Part shown: positions 15,953 through 25,635 of the stretch, piece after piece
How positions within the stretch are numbered: the stretch's first letter is position 1
Layout: the number at the start of each line of letters is the position of its first letter
Assembly (NCBI RefSeq): GCF_016862215.1
Contig: NZ_BOMN01000106.1
Span: 16,516 to 80,515, forward strand
DNA length: 64,000 bases
From: Winogradskya humida
GTDB taxonomy: Bacteria; Actinomycetota; Actinomycetes; Mycobacteriales; Micromonosporaceae
Direction of reading: 5' to 3'
Translations under genes and position numbers: made by a program
The notes under the pieces: model-generated
What the model was told of the DNA's origin: nothing
The model's database searches: none
The model's input: the letters and a program-made list of their open reading frames with translations, nothing else

Positions 15953-18598
15953 TCACGAGCGGGGGCGCAGGAGGGTGATGCGGCTCGCGCCGAGTTCGGT
16001 GACGTAGAGGTTGCCGGTGGCGGGGTCCTGGGCGACGTCGAGGGGCTGGCTGAAACCCGTGAAGCCGGTGATGCCGGTGGTCCGGTTGCTCAGGATTCCG
16101 GAGGGCGCGACGTCGAAGGTCTCGATGTCCTGGCCGGAGGAGTAGCGGACCACGAGGAGTTTGCCGTCGAGGGCGCCGCCGCGGTATTCGAGGGCGCCGT
16201 TCGCGGAGGCATGCAGGCCGGCGTCGTACGTGCCGGCGAGGTCGAAGTTGGGGTCGGGCTGGGTGCCCGCGGGGTAGGCGGGGACCTCGAAGGGGTCCGT
16301 GGCGGTCGACGGGTTGCCGCCGGCGAGGACCCATTCGCAGCGGGCCGGGTTCGGGTGTCCGTAGTAGCGACCCGGTTTCACGTCGAAGACGTAGTCCGTC
16401 TCCGCCGTCGGGACCGCGGTCAGCGCCGGGACCACCGGGGCGGTGTAGCCGCGGCGCGCGCAGGCGGCCGGGAGCGGGGACGGTGTCGCGGGAGTGTTGC
16501 CGCCGGCGGCCGAGCCGTTGGTCGGGGCGTACAGGTGGCCGTTGCGGTGCCACACCAGGTCGTACGCGTTGCGCACCCCGGTCGCGTAGAGGGTGAGCGG
16601 TGCGCCCGCGGCGTACGGATCATAGGTGGACGAGACGTCCAACGGTGACGTGCCCAGCAGACTGGTGTCGAGGCGCAGGACCGCCGCGCTGAGCAGGCGT
16701 TCCGGGCGGTTGCCCCAGGTCGCGTCCGCGCCGCCCATCGCGTTGTTCGCGCCCTGCGACACGTACAGCGCGCCGTCCGGGCCGAACGCCAGCGAGTTCG
16801 TCTCGTGGTCCTTCACCGAGCGGGGCAGGCCGACCACCACCGGTGTGTAGACGCCGTCGTGGATCCGGCCGATGCGCCCCGAGAAGTCCGGGACGTTCAG
16901 CGGGCCGACGTACTCGTAGTTGTCGGTCACCCACAGATCGCCGGCCGGGTCGAAGGCCATGCCGATGACCGTGCGCGCCGGTGCGCCCGGCAGGCCCAGC
17001 GCTGTCGCGTTGTCCCGGACCGCGGTGCTCACGGTCGCGGTGCCGAGCGTGCCGTCCGCCGCGATCGGGTAACGGAAGATACGGCCGTCGAGGCTCCCCG
17101 CGTACAAATAGTTGTCAGGTCCTTTGACCACCGTCGTGAAGGACGCGCCGGTCGCGACGCCGACCACCTTGTCGAAGGCCGCCGGGCCGCCGGGACCGTC
17201 GCCGCTGCCGGTGGTGAAGACGATCGAATGCGGTTGGAACGCTCTGCCGCGCACGTCCCGCACGCCCGAGGTCACACTGAATCGGTACGCCGTGAGCGGC
17301 GCGAGGGCAGCCGCCGGCGACAGGTTCACCACGTCCCCACCGCCGCTGGTGATCACGGTCGCGGCCACCGCGGCGCCGTCGCTGACCCGGGTCAGGGTCA
17401 CGGTGGACGCGTTCAGGGTCGCGGCGTCGACACCCCCGTCCGGCAGGACCAGGTCCTCCACCACGCTTCCATTCACGGGTACGCCCACCGCGCCGTTCGC
17501 CGGCGTACTCGTCCGCACTCCCGGGGCACTGGCCGCCGCCGCGATGTCCACATAGTTCAGTTTGGTGTTGACGCCACCCGCAGCGCTGAGCGTCAGCCGC
17601 CCGTCGGTGACCGTGACCGTCCGGGTGGCCGTCGCGTGCCGGGTGGCGCTGGTAGGCACGAAGGCCGCGACAGCGTTCTGGTCCTCGACGTTCAGCCAGT
17701 GGCTACTGTCCACGGCCGTCCCGGCGTCACCCACGGCTACGGTCACCGTGTACGCACCGTTCGGCACCGCCGCTTCCCAGCTACCGGGCGTGTTCACCGG
17801 GAGCTGCAGGTGCATCAGCGTCGCCAGGCGGATGTCGGCCTGCCCCGCCACCGGGTTCCGGTTCCGCCCGTTGGCGGTCAGGCTCAACGGCGTCGACGTT
17901 CCGTCGGCGACCCAGCCGTAGCCACGGGTGTCCGCGTAGGCGTCCCCGGAGTCCCGCACGTAGCCGGCCGGTGGCGCGGCCGCCGGGTCCGAGAAGTTGA
18001 CCTTCAACGCGTACGCCGGCGAGATCTCCAGGTAGTTGAGCTTGGTATTCGTCCCGCCGATCGCGTCGACGGTCAGCCGGCCGTCGGTCACCGGCACTGT
18101 CACGGTCGCTGTGCGGAACTCCGTCGCTGCGGTTCCTGCGAAGCCGGTCACCGCCGGGCAGCCCTCGACGCGAACGGTGTGCGAGCTGTCGTACGCGGGC
18201 TGGTCACCCACCGACACCGTCACCCGGTACAGGCCGTTGGGCAGGACGTATTCCCAGGCACCGGCGGTGAATACGCCGTTGGCGCCGCCGATATCGCCGT
18301 ACTGAAGATGGATCAGCGTGTTGAGCCGCGCGTCGATGCCCGTGCGTGCCCGGTCCCGGGTGTTGCGGCTCAGGTCGAGTGGCGTCTGAGAGCCCTGCAC
18401 CACCCAGCCCGACCCGCGCGCGGGGGTGAACGCCGCGCCGGTGTCGGCGGTGTATCCCGTGGGCACGGGTGACGTCGCGGGCTGGAAGTTGACCCGGGCG
18501 AGTGGGGCGGGCTCGGCCGCGGCGGCGCTCGTTGCCGGGTTCAGGACCGTGAGCGGGACGAGGAGAGCGGCGACGGTCAGTGCGGGGCGGAGTCTCAC
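15953..18598 (-). CDS. Secreted malectin-like/Ig/sugar-dehydrogenase-like beta-propeller protein
   Basis: About 881 residues from GTG 18598; a TTG four codons up (18610) is the alternative, and neither has a clear ribosome site. There is a signal peptide (LTVAALLVPLTVLNPATSAAAA). Two malectin-like carbohydrate-binding domains follow (residues about 35-190 and 195-350, each ending in TKLNY followed by LEI or VDI). Next come an Ig-like domain of the SbsA/Big_5 type and a C-terminal six-bladed propeller (GMAFDPAGDLWVTDNYEY, SLAFGPDGALYVSQGANN, LYATGVRNAYDLVWHRNG, LYVTELGASRITLL) like PQQ-dependent sugar dehydrogenases. Probably an extracellular carbohydrate-binding or oxidising protein. Whether it binds PQQ cannot be told. 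Confidence 0.85.
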   Translation of the reverse strand: MRLRPALTVAALLVPLTVLNPATSAAAAEPAPLARVNFQPATSPVPTGYTADTGAAFTPARGSGWVVQGSQTPLDLSRNTRDRARTGIDARLNTLIHLQYGDIGGANGVFTAGAWEYVLPNGLYRVTVSVGDQPAYDSSHTVRVEGCPAVTGFAGTAATEFRTATVTVPVTDGRLTVDAIGGTNTKLNYLEISPAYALKVNFSDPAAAPPAGYVRDSGDAYADTRGYGWVADGTSTPLSLTANGRNRNPVAGQADIRLATLMHLQLPVNTPGSWEAAVPNGAYTVTVAVGDAGTAVDSSHWLNVEDQNAVAAFVPTSATRHATATRTVTVTDGRLTLSAAGGVNTKLNYVDIAAAASAPGVRTSTPANGAVGVPVNGSVVEDLVLPDGGVDAATLNASTVTLTRVSDGAAVAATVITSGGGDVVNLSPAAALAPLTAYRFSVTSGVRDVRGRAFQPHSIVFTTGSGDGPGGPAAFDKVVGVATGASFTTVVKGPDNYLYAGSLDGRIFRYPIAADGTLGTATVSTAVRDNATALGLPGAPARTVIGMAFDPAGDLWVTDNYEYVGPLNVPDFSGRIGRIHDGVYTPVVVGLPRSVKDHETNSLAFGPDGALYVSQGANNAMGGADATWGNRPERLLSAAVLRLDTSLLGTSPLDVSSTYDPYAAGAPLTLYATGVRNAYDLVWHRNGHLYAPTNGSAAGGNTPATPSPLPAACARRGYTAPVVPALTAVPTAETDYVFDVKPGRYYGHPNPARCEWVLAGGNPSTATDPFEVPAYPAGTQPDPNFDLAGTYDAGLHASANGALEYRGGALDGKLLVVRYSSGQDIETFDVAPSGILSNRTTGITGFTGFSQPLDVAQDPATGNLYVTELGASRITLLRPRS

Positions 18599-18610
18599 CC
18601 GATCAAGCAA

Positions 18611-19045
18611 CCACGGGGCCCGGCGGGGCTTGCCTGTCGGAAATCCGCCGGTGGCTGTTTTCGCAGGTCGCGGCGCCGATTCGATTCGTCGTAAGCAGGA
18701 CGATCAGCGGGAACGGCCATCACCGCCGCAATCCGGAATTGCCGAAAGGGCCGACCCTTTCCACCGAGCATCCTGGCCTGCCCGCGCCCGCCCGCGCGGG
18801 TCGGTCTCCCGGAACCTGTCTGGGCGCTTGCGATCGGCCGCCAGCATCGCCTTGTAGCCGTCGCAGTCGGTCGCGAACCGGCCCTGACCTGAGCCATCCG
18901 TTCGTCCATCCTCTGGCCGACGATGGTGTCGGCGAGGAGGGCACCGCTACTTCGAGCTGGGCATACCCCTTGAGCCTTTCCGCGCCGCGGTGACCGGCAG
19001 AACGTTCGCCAGATCAGGGCACATCTGAACTACCCAACGTGGATT
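18611..19045. other. Intergenic region, possible degraded coding sequence
   Basis: About 435 bp with no supported gene. A minus-strand stretch near 18780-18880 (DGYKAMLAADRKRPDRF) has some coding flavour but lacks a start and continues into an unlikely sequence, so I leave it as a possible relic. Confidence 0.35.
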
Positions 19046-19450
19046 TCATTGATCTCTCGCGGGGCTGTCTGTCGATCGAGTCGGAACCGGGTCGGCTTGG
19101 ACGGCTACAAGATCATCCAGGAGATCGCTCGCAATCCGCAGTGGCGCGAGCAGGTCCTCGACATACGCCTCACGCTGCTCGCGACTCATGGCGTTCCAGT
19201 GGCCCGCGTCTGAAAGGTGCTGCCGTACCGCGTCAACACGGTGTTGGTGGCGCTCCGCAGCGCGCCACTTCGTCCACCCAGGTCCAGGATCAGCAGCCTC
19301 GAGTGCGTCGGCCAGGCGATTCTGGATCGCCGCCACGAACGGACTTCCGGCGTACTCGCTGGAGAGGTCCTCGCCCTTGCACTCGAAGAGATACCGGTGC
19401 AGAGCAAGCACTTCGTAGTAGCCCTCAACAACAACCGTCCTGACGTCCAC
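19046..19450 (-). CDS. Hypothetical protein, unknown function
   Basis: 134 residues from GTG 19450 (MDVRTVVVEGYYEVLALHRYLFECKG). The frame extends to an ATG at 19537, but that stretch uses rare AGA and ATA codons and looks non-coding. The start may be leaderless (CAGAAT box about 8 bases upstream). The protein is acidic and helical without membrane segments or known motifs. Codon use is less GC-extreme than its neighbours, and the adjacent HNH gene shares this, so the pair may be a recently acquired block. Confidence 0.55.
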   Translation of the reverse strand: MDVRTVVVEGYYEVLALHRYLFECKGEDLSSEYAGSPFVAAIQNRLADALEAADPGPGWTKWRAAERHQHRVDAVRQHLSDAGHWNAMSREQREAYVEDLLAPLRIASDLLDDLVAVQADPVPTRSTDSPARDQ

Positions 19451-19674
19451 GGGGGATATTCTGCCGTACCGGAACACGACTCGATCCGGACACTCGGCAC
19501 GCGGCCATCTGCCGCTGATCGGCGCCCGGCTCGGCATCAGCCATGACGGTGCGTAGTCGATGGCGGCCTTCCGCTGCTCGGCTGAATCCGTCGGCTATGT
19601 AAATGCCGCTCTGGCTATCTTTACCTTCGGTGCGGATAGCGAAATGTCGTACCGTCGGCGTAGCGTCCCGCGCT

Positions 19675-20475
19675 GTGACGACAGATGACGGCATAAAGAT
19701 CAACCAACCACTGACCTATCCAGCGTCACTCGCGTCTGACCTCAGCGTCATGTTGGAAGCGGCTTCTGATCGACACTACTACCAGTTCACCCTCGGCGCC
19801 GACGAAGACGGATCGTTATACAGTTCCGCGTTCACTGGTTGGGCCGGATGGACCGACGACACTATGCGCTATGAGCTGCGAGAGCCGTCTCTCGTGATGG
19901 GACAACAGGCGTTCGACCAGCTGGTGCACCTCGGTCAGCCGGCGCTCTTTGTGGAAGGCGCCCAGCAGTTCGCTGTCTGGAACATCCTGGGCGGACACGG
20001 CCTTGTCGAGGCCAGCACTGCCGAGGAGTTCCTCGTGGACCAACTGCTGCCGTCGCCATCTGCCATTGCTCCCGAGGGTTCCGGTTTCGTCGGGCTGCAG
20101 GGCCGCCCCGGCCAGGAACTCAGGTACGCACCCACCCCCAAGCTGCGTCTGCAGGTCCTCAAGAGGGATATGTACCGCTGCCGGGTCTGTGGGCGTGGCC
20201 CTGGCACGAACACCGATCTTGAGCTCCACGTTCACCACGTCCGCCCGTGGGGTACCGGTGGTCTGACTCATGAACTGAACCTGCTCACGCTCTGCAGTAC
20301 CTGCCACCGCGGGCTACCTGCTCGGCACGGCCGCGACCATTACGAACGCTCGTTCCATAGCCTCGTTCCAGGAGCCGCGACCATCGATAGGCCTAGCAAA
20401 GCGGCGATCGCTTATCGCGACTCGGTGATTCGCTATCGGGATAAGGTCGAACATTTGGTTGAACGCTCATTCTGA
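19675..20475 (+). CDS. HNH endonuclease-domain protein
   Basis: 266 residues from GTG 19675. The N-terminal 150 residues are not recognised. The C-terminal third is a full zinc-supported HNH nuclease: CRVCG knuckle, HVHHVRPW with the catalytic histidines, ELNLLTLC with the conserved asparagine, and CSTCH as the second knuckle. Such McrA/5-methylcytosine-type HNH proteins act in DNA restriction, mobile elements or homing. Codon use is less biased than the flanks and no ribosome site is seen. A TAGCGT box 8 bases before the GTG would fit a leaderless transcript. A defence or selfish-element role is possible but unproven. Confidence 0.82.
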   Translation: MTTDDGIKINQPLTYPASLASDLSVMLEAASDRHYYQFTLGADEDGSLYSSAFTGWAGWTDDTMRYELREPSLVMGQQAFDQLVHLGQPALFVEGAQQFAVWNILGGHGLVEASTAEEFLVDQLLPSPSAIAPEGSGFVGLQGRPGQELRYAPTPKLRLQVLKRDMYRCRVCGRGPGTNTDLELHVHHVRPWGTGGLTHELNLLTLCSTCHRGLPARHGRDHYERSFHSLVPGAATIDRPSKAAIAYRDSVIRYRDKVEHLVERSF

Positions 20476-20499
20476 CCGAGATCTGCTAGCGATGGGCCG

Positions 20500-20640
20500 T
20501 CACACCGGGTAGACGTGGTACCGCAGCTCTTCGTCGTACCGGAGACCGGTGACCGCCGTGATGATCGACCAGAGGAAGTCCTCATCGGGGGCCCATGACG
20601 GCAGGGCAGTGATGAAGGCGCGATGGCTGCATCGCTGAGC
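20500..20640 (-). pseudogene. Short coding relic, unknown family
   Basis: A 46-codon minus-strand frame with strong GC third-position bias reads AFITALPSWAPDEDFLWS and then GLRYDEELRYHVYPV before a stop at 20500. A stop lies just upstream and no start is present, so it looks like the 3' tail of a lost gene. No family is recognised. Confidence 0.4.
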
Positions 20641-20695
20641 TCAGCCCCGCAGTTGCTCACCAGCAGTGTTACAACGACCGCCGGAACTCGCCGAG

Positions 20696-21592
20696 TCAGC
20701 GGTGGCGGCGGGCGATGGTGTAGAGGTCGCGGGCTGGGCCGATGAGCTGGTCGCCCGTGGGCCAGACCGCGCGCAGTCGCCGCTGCAGTGGCACCGCCGA
20801 CGGGACGGTGACCAGCGTCCCCGCGGCGAGCTCGGCCGTCACCGCGAGGGAGCTGAGCACCGCGGCGCCCGAACCCGCCGCCACCGCGTGCTTGATCGCC
20901 GTGGTCGACGACAGCTCCAGGAGCGGTGCCGTGGTCCGGCCGCCCAGTGCCTGTTCGAAGGCGCGGCGGGTGCCCGAGCCGGCTTCGCGGGACACCAGGG
21001 GCGTCGCGGCCAGTTCCTCGGCGGTGACGCCCCGGCGGCGGCGGGACCACGGGTGGCCGGGGGCGACCACGACGGCCAGGCGGTCGGTGGCGACGACTTC
21101 GGCGTGCAGGCCGGTGGGGAGGTCGGGGCCCTCGACGAAGCCGAGGTTCACGTCGGCGGCCAGGACGGCGGCGGCCACGTCGGCGGAGTTCGCCGCGCGC
21201 AGGGTCACGCTCAGGCCGGGGTGGGCGGTGCGGAGGGCGACCAGCCAGGCCGGGAGGAGGTATTCCGCGACGGTCTGGCTGGCTGCCACCGCGAGGCGGC
21301 TCTCGTGCGTGGTGCGAAGGGCCGCGACTCCCGTGGCGAGGGCGTCGGCGGCGTCGACGGCGGTGCGGGCCCAGTCGGCGACCAGGGCTCCCGTCGCGGT
21401 CAGGGTGGAGCCGCGCGGGGTGCGGTGGAGCAGGGTCAGGCCGAGGCGGCGTTCCAGCTCGCGCAGGCGGGCGCTGGCGGCGGGCTGGGAGATGGTGTGG
21501 GCGGTGGCTGCGCGGCCTACGCTGCCCAGCCGGGCTACGCTGAGCAGCAGGTCAAACGCGGTGAGGTCGGCGAAGACCGGCGGCAGGGGCAT
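20696..21592 (-). CDS. LysR-family regulator
   Basis: 298 residues. The N-terminal winged helix (LLLSVARLGSVGRAATAHTISQPAASARLRELERRLGLTLL) is followed by a type 2 periplasmic-binding-like effector domain (LAVAASQTVAEYLLPAWLVALR, FVEGPDLP, REAGSGTRRAFEQAL). It is of the CysL/CbbR-like group. ATG 21592 is taken as start because two extra codons upstream have no support. It is divergent from the transporter at 21663 with only 70 bp between starts, so it probably controls it. Confidence 0.88.
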   Translation of the reverse strand: MPLPPVFADLTAFDLLLSVARLGSVGRAATAHTISQPAASARLRELERRLGLTLLHRTPRGSTLTATGALVADWARTAVDAADALATGVAALRTTHESRLAVAASQTVAEYLLPAWLVALRTAHPGLSVTLRAANSADVAAAVLAADVNLGFVEGPDLPTGLHAEVVATDRLAVVVAPGHPWSRRRRGVTAEELAATPLVSREAGSGTRRAFEQALGGRTTAPLLELSSTTAIKHAVAAGSGAAVLSSLAVTAELAAGTLVTVPSAVPLQRRLRAVWPTGDQLIGPARDLYTIARRHR

Positions 21593-21662
21593 AACCACAG
21601 GCTATGACCTCAGCGGCGATGTCCGCCTACCGGCCCCGCCGCGCCGGCCGCAGGCTGAGACC

Positions 21663-22712
21663 ATGTTCGGACCCAACTGGTACGGCTGCGTCATGGGCAC
21701 CGGGATCGTCGCCACGGCGGCTGCGACCCTTCCCGTACGCATAGCAGGCCTGCACTCCCTCGCCACGGTCGTCTGGGCGCTGTCCGCCGCCCTGCTCGTC
21801 GCGGTCGTCACCGTCACCCTGCGCAACGGCACCAGTCATGCCGGCGATCCCGTGCTCGTGCAGTTCTGGGGCGCGCCGCCGATGGCGTTGATGACCGTCG
21901 GTGCGGGCACCCTGCTGCTCGGCCGGGACTGGATCGGGCTGTCCGCGGCGGTCACCGCCGACCTCGTACTGTGGGGCACCGGCACGGTCCTCGGGCTGAT
22001 CGTCGCGGTCGCCGTCCCCTACCGGATGATGACCGGGCAGCCGGCCGGCCCCGGCGCCGCGTTCGGTGGCTGGCTGATGCCGGTCGTCCCGCCGATGGTC
22101 TCGGCGTCGACCGGGGCGCTGCTCGTGCCGCACGTGTCCTTCCCCCGCGAACTCCTGCTCGGCTGTTACGCGCTGGCCGGCATCAGCCTGTTCGCCGCGA
22201 TCATGGTCATCACCCAGATCTGGGCCCGATTGGTACGCCACCCCGCCGGCGCCGCCCGTATGGTTCCGACACTGTGGATCGTCCTCGGCCCGCTCGGTCA
22301 GTCGGTGACGGCGTTCCACCTGCTCGCGCGGGCGGCTCCCGGGGTGCTTCCTGAGCCTTACGCGACGGGCGCGGGCGTGGTCGCGCTGCTGTACGGCGTA
22401 CCCACCCTGGGCTTCGCTCTGTTCTGGACGGCCCTGGCAGGCGCGATCACCGTGCGCACCGCCCGCACCGGCCTGCCCTTCTCCCTGACCTGGTGGAGCT
22501 TCACCTTCCCCCTCGGCACGGTCGTCACCGCCACCAGCGCCCTGGCGGTCCGCTCCGGCTCCCCGGCCCTCACCGCCCTGGCCATCCTCATGTACGCCGG
22601 CCTCGTCATCGCCTGGCTCACCGTCACCGTCCGGACGGCCCGCGGGGTCCGCACCGGCGACCTGTGGAGATCGGCTCCATCTCCCCTGTCAGCGCACGCA
22701 GGGCGGCCTTGA
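21663..22712 (+). CDS. TDT-family (TehA/SLAC1-type) membrane transporter
   Basis: 349 residues with about ten hydrophobic segments. The opening FGPNWYGCVMGTGIVA is the signature start of the tellurite-resistance/dicarboxylate transporter family, which includes TehA, Mae1 and Ssu1. PFSLTWWSFTFPLGT in the ninth segment is also characteristic. Family members move C4-dicarboxylates, sulfite or anions. A LysR regulator of CysL type next door makes sulfite export an attractive guess (inference). The start ATG is weakly supported by AGG 8 bases upstream. The last codons overlap a relic reading in another frame. Confidence 0.85.
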   Translation: MFGPNWYGCVMGTGIVATAAATLPVRIAGLHSLATVVWALSAALLVAVVTVTLRNGTSHAGDPVLVQFWGAPPMALMTVGAGTLLLGRDWIGLSAAVTADLVLWGTGTVLGLIVAVAVPYRMMTGQPAGPGAAFGGWLMPVVPPMVSASTGALLVPHVSFPRELLLGCYALAGISLFAAIMVITQIWARLVRHPAGAARMVPTLWIVLGPLGQSVTAFHLLARAAPGVLPEPYATGAGVVALLYGVPTLGFALFWTALAGAITVRTARTGLPFSLTWWSFTFPLGTVVTATSALAVRSGSPALTALAILMYAGLVIAWLTVTVRTARGVRTGDLWRSAPSPLSAHAGRP

Positions 22713-22971
22713 GCTCGTCGGCCGCCACCTCCACGCTGGTGAACTGCTGGTACCTGTCGCGGAGAGGATCCGCCGAACACGCCCAGACCGCGCCGTCCCA
22801 CTCGGCCTGACGCTCTACTCGGTCCTGCTCGACTGTGGCCAGTCTGACGACATCGCCATGTACGTCGACCGAGCCCTGCTCCGCGCCGACCGGCCTCACC
22901 TGCGCCGGCTGACTTCCCGCGAGCTGATCGGCATCTGGGAACGTCAGATCCCTGAGCTCGCTGCCGTCTGA
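22711..22971 (+). pseudogene. 3' remnant of an unknown gene
   Basis: In the frame ending at TGA 22969-22971 there are 86 codons with very high GC third positions and a sensible protein (ELVGRHLHAGELLVPVAERI, VDRALLRADRPHLRRLT, IGIWERQIPELAAV). No start codon exists except one near the end, and the frame runs back into the transporter gene, so the 5' part has been lost. No family is recognised. A hairpin follows 15 bases later. Confidence 0.5.
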
Positions 22972-22986
22972 TCCGGGGAACGAAAC

Positions 22987-23018
22987 GGGCGCCGATCTCC
23001 CTGAGGAGATCGGCGCCC
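22987..23018 (-). terminator. Strong hairpin terminator between convergent units
   Basis: A perfect 14-bp stem (left arm GGGCGCCGATCTCC) has a 4-base loop. In the minus direction it is followed by GTTTCG. It lies 54 bases after the lipoprotein stop and probably serves both the minus-strand lipoprotein and the plus-strand transporter. Confidence 0.85.
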
Positions 23019-23071
23019 TGGATGCTTCGGGCTGGTCAGCCGCCCAGAATGGGTGAGCCGCAGAGCCTGGG

Positions 23072-23800
23072 TCAGCCGCCGAGCTTGCCGAGGTCGACGA
23101 CGTCCTTGGTGGCCGGGGCCTTGATGTCCGTGAAGGTCTCGCCGAACTCGGTGAAGTCGACCGTGGACTTGTCCGAGCCGACCATCTGCAGCGGGTAGGG
23201 CTCGCCGGTCGTGGCGACGTAGAGCACCGAGCCGGGGTCGCCCGCGTCGTTGAGGCCGAGGGCCGGGACGCCGTTGATCTGCTTCTCGTCGCCCTTGCTG
23301 AGGGCGCCGGTGGGCTTGAGCATCTCGTTGACGTCGCCGATGCTGAACATGTCGGCGAACGACTGGTCGCTGTCGGCGCCGGCGACCCAGCGGCCGTTGA
23401 CGAGCTGGGCGACGGTCTTGCCCTGGGCGCCGGCGGCGGTCGTCCAGAACTCGTCGTTGGGGCGCATGTACTTCTTGCCGCCGACCGCGAGGAGCTCGAC
23501 CTTGGCAGTGCCCATGGTCATCGCGCCGATGAAGTCGTCGCCGTTGAGCTTGAGGTCGATGCCGGTCTTCTCGCCGTCCTGGGCCACGTCACCCTTGACG
23601 TGGAACGACTTGGCCGTGGCGAGGGCGGCCTTCGCCTTCGTCACGATCTCGTCGGGGCTGAGAGCCGTGACACCGTTACCGGCGGGCGCGGAGGACGCGG
23701 CCGGAGCAGACGTCTGCGCGGAGTCCGTGTCGTTGCTGCCGCAGCCGGCGAGCGGCAGGACCGCCACGGCCAGTGCCACGAACGCAGCCTTCGTCGCCAT
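23072..23800 (-). CDS. Exported lipoprotein, LppX/LprG-like
   Basis: 242 residues. A signal peptide ends in lipobox LAGC at about residue 20, then a low-complexity Ser/Ala linker, then one alpha/beta domain of the LppX_LprAFG kind (VTKAKAALATAKSFHVKGDV, IDLKLNGDDFIGAM, KYMRPNDEFWT, YVATTGEPYPLQMV). Mycobacterial relatives carry lipids or lipoglycans across the envelope. Here the role is inferred. ATG 23800 is chosen. A TTG at 23809 with GGATGG upstream is an equal alternative. It is a single gene closed by the hairpin at 22987. Confidence 0.85.
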   Translation of the reverse strand: MATKAAFVALAVAVLPLAGCGSNDTDSAQTSAPAASSAPAGNGVTALSPDEIVTKAKAALATAKSFHVKGDVAQDGEKTGIDLKLNGDDFIGAMTMGTAKVELLAVGGKKYMRPNDEFWTTAAGAQGKTVAQLVNGRWVAGADSDQSFADMFSIGDVNEMLKPTGALSKGDEKQINGVPALGLNDAGDPGSVLYVATTGEPYPLQMVGSDKSTVDFTEFGETFTDIKAPATKDVVDLGKLGG

Positions 23801-24039
23801 GCTTCGCAAAATATATTTCCATCCGTGATGGTGTTTCAGACATCGAGCGACGCGACTCTACATGCCTGTGAAACTCCTGTGTGCCCTGCTACGGGCCAGT
23901 GTGACCAGGCTCTACCCGGAGATGTCGCGCCGGTGTACGGCACAGGAACGAGGGTTTTCCCCATTACCTGGATTCGCGATGATAAATAGCGTGATGTCCA
24001 AGCCTGCCCCTCCCCCGGGGCGGGGAAGGAGTGCGCGAA

Positions 24040-25599
24040 ATGTTTCGATCCTCCCTCGTCGTCGCGCTGGGGGCCGCCGCCGCGGTCACCGCTGCGATGA
24101 CCACCGCGCCGGCGAACGCCGGGCCGGTCACCCCGCCGGCGCCGTCCGCCGCGGATTCCGCGAAGGCGGCCGTCACCCTGGCCTCCGGAAAAGCAGCGGC
24201 GCTGGTCGCCGGTCGTCCGGCCTACCTGCACGCCGGCGGCAGCGAGACGTTCCAGCAGCGCCAGGTCGTCTCCTCGGCCGGGCACCAGTACGTGTCGTAC
24301 GAACGCAGCTACAAGGGCGTACCCGTGTCGGGTGGTGACTTTGTGATCGTCACCGACGCCGCCGGGCAGGTCGAGTACACCTCGGTCGCGCAGAGCAGCC
24401 CCCTCGGTGATCTGTCGACCACGCCGAAGGTGTCGCAGGCCGCGGCGCTGGCCACCGCGAAGAAGCAGCTGGCCTCGGTCACCGGGGTCGAGGGCACGAA
24501 GCTGGTGATCGTCAAGGACGAGGGCAGGGCGGCGACGCTGGCCTGGGAGTCCACGATGACCGGCACGAGCGCGGAGGGGCCGAGCCGGCTCAGCGTCGCC
24601 GTCGACGCCGTGACCGGCAAGGTCGTGAAGACCACCGAGCACGTCATGGACGTCAGCGGCACGGGCACGGGCTGGATCAACGGCTCGGTCACGCTCAACA
24701 CGACGCTGTCCGGGTCGACGTATTCGCTGAAGGACCCGGTCCAGACGACGCTGAGCTGCCAGAACGCCACCGGCAACGCGGTCTTCACCGGCCCCGACAA
24801 CGTGTGGGGCAACGGCGTCGGCACCAACCGCGAGACCGGCTGCGTCGACGCGTTCTACGTCGCGCAGAAGCAGACCGCGATGCTCTCGTCGTGGCTCGGG
24901 CGTAACGGTCAGAACGGCAGCGGCGGCGCGTGGCCGATCCGGGTGGGCCTGAACGACCAGAACGCCTACTACGACGGCACGCAGGTCCAGATCGGCAAGA
25001 ACACCGCCGGCAAGTGGATCGCGTCGGCCGACGTGGTGGGGCACGAGCTGGGTCACGGCATCGACGACTACACGCCGGGCGGCATCTCCCGCAGCGGCAC
25101 GCAGGAGTTCGTCGCCGACACGTTCGGCGCGGCGACCGAGTTCTACGCCAACAACCCGAACGACCCGCCGGACTACCAGGTCGGCGAGGAGGTCAACCTC
25201 GTCGGCAGCGGCCCGATCCGCTACATGTACAACCCGTCGCTCGCCGGGCACAGCAACTGCTACTCCAGCAGCACCCCGAGCGCCGAGGTGCACGCCGCGG
25301 CCGGGCCGGGCAACCACTGGTTCTACCTGCTCGCCCAGGGCAGCGCCGGCAACGGCCAGCCCGCGAGCCCGACGTGCAACAGCAGCACCGTCACCGGTGT
25401 CGGCATCCAGACCGCGATCAAGGTCATGTACAACGCGATGCTGCTGAAGACGTCCAGCTCGTCGTACCTGAAGTACCGGGTGTGGACCCTGCAGGCCGCG
25501 AAGAGCCTGACCCCGGGTGTCTGCACCACGTTCAACGCGGTCAAGGCCGCCTGGACCGCCGTCAGCGTCCCCGCCCAGTCCGGGGAACCGACCTGCTGA
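24040..25599 (+). CDS. Secreted thermolysin-family (M4) zinc metalloprotease
   Basis: 519 residues: signal peptide (VVALGAAAAVTAAMTTAPANA), then an FTP/PepSY-like propeptide to about residue 200 (YVSYERSYKGVPVSGGDF, VDAVTGKVVK), then the catalytic domain. The zinc site HELGH lies near residue 334, with a downstream glutamate in QEFVAD, and the catalytic histidine probably in GPGNHWFYLLAQG. These residues are intact, so activity is expected after autocleavage. It lacks added C-terminal domains. ATG 24040 has AAGGAG at 8 bases and is preferred over the GTG three codons up. A strong terminator follows at 25636. Confidence 0.92.
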   Translation: MFRSSLVVALGAAAAVTAAMTTAPANAGPVTPPAPSAADSAKAAVTLASGKAAALVAGRPAYLHAGGSETFQQRQVVSSAGHQYVSYERSYKGVPVSGGDFVIVTDAAGQVEYTSVAQSSPLGDLSTTPKVSQAAALATAKKQLASVTGVEGTKLVIVKDEGRAATLAWESTMTGTSAEGPSRLSVAVDAVTGKVVKTTEHVMDVSGTGTGWINGSVTLNTTLSGSTYSLKDPVQTTLSCQNATGNAVFTGPDNVWGNGVGTNRETGCVDAFYVAQKQTAMLSSWLGRNGQNGSGGAWPIRVGLNDQNAYYDGTQVQIGKNTAGKWIASADVVGHELGHGIDDYTPGGISRSGTQEFVADTFGAATEFYANNPNDPPDYQVGEEVNLVGSGPIRYMYNPSLAGHSNCYSSSTPSAEVHAAAGPGNHWFYLLAQGSAGNGQPASPTCNSSTVTGVGIQTAIKVMYNAMLLKTSSSSYLKYRVWTLQAAKSLTPGVCTTFNAVKAAWTAVSVPAQSGEPTC

Positions 25600-25635
25600 C
25601 GTTATCCACAATGCGAGCCTGTCCACAGGCTTGAG

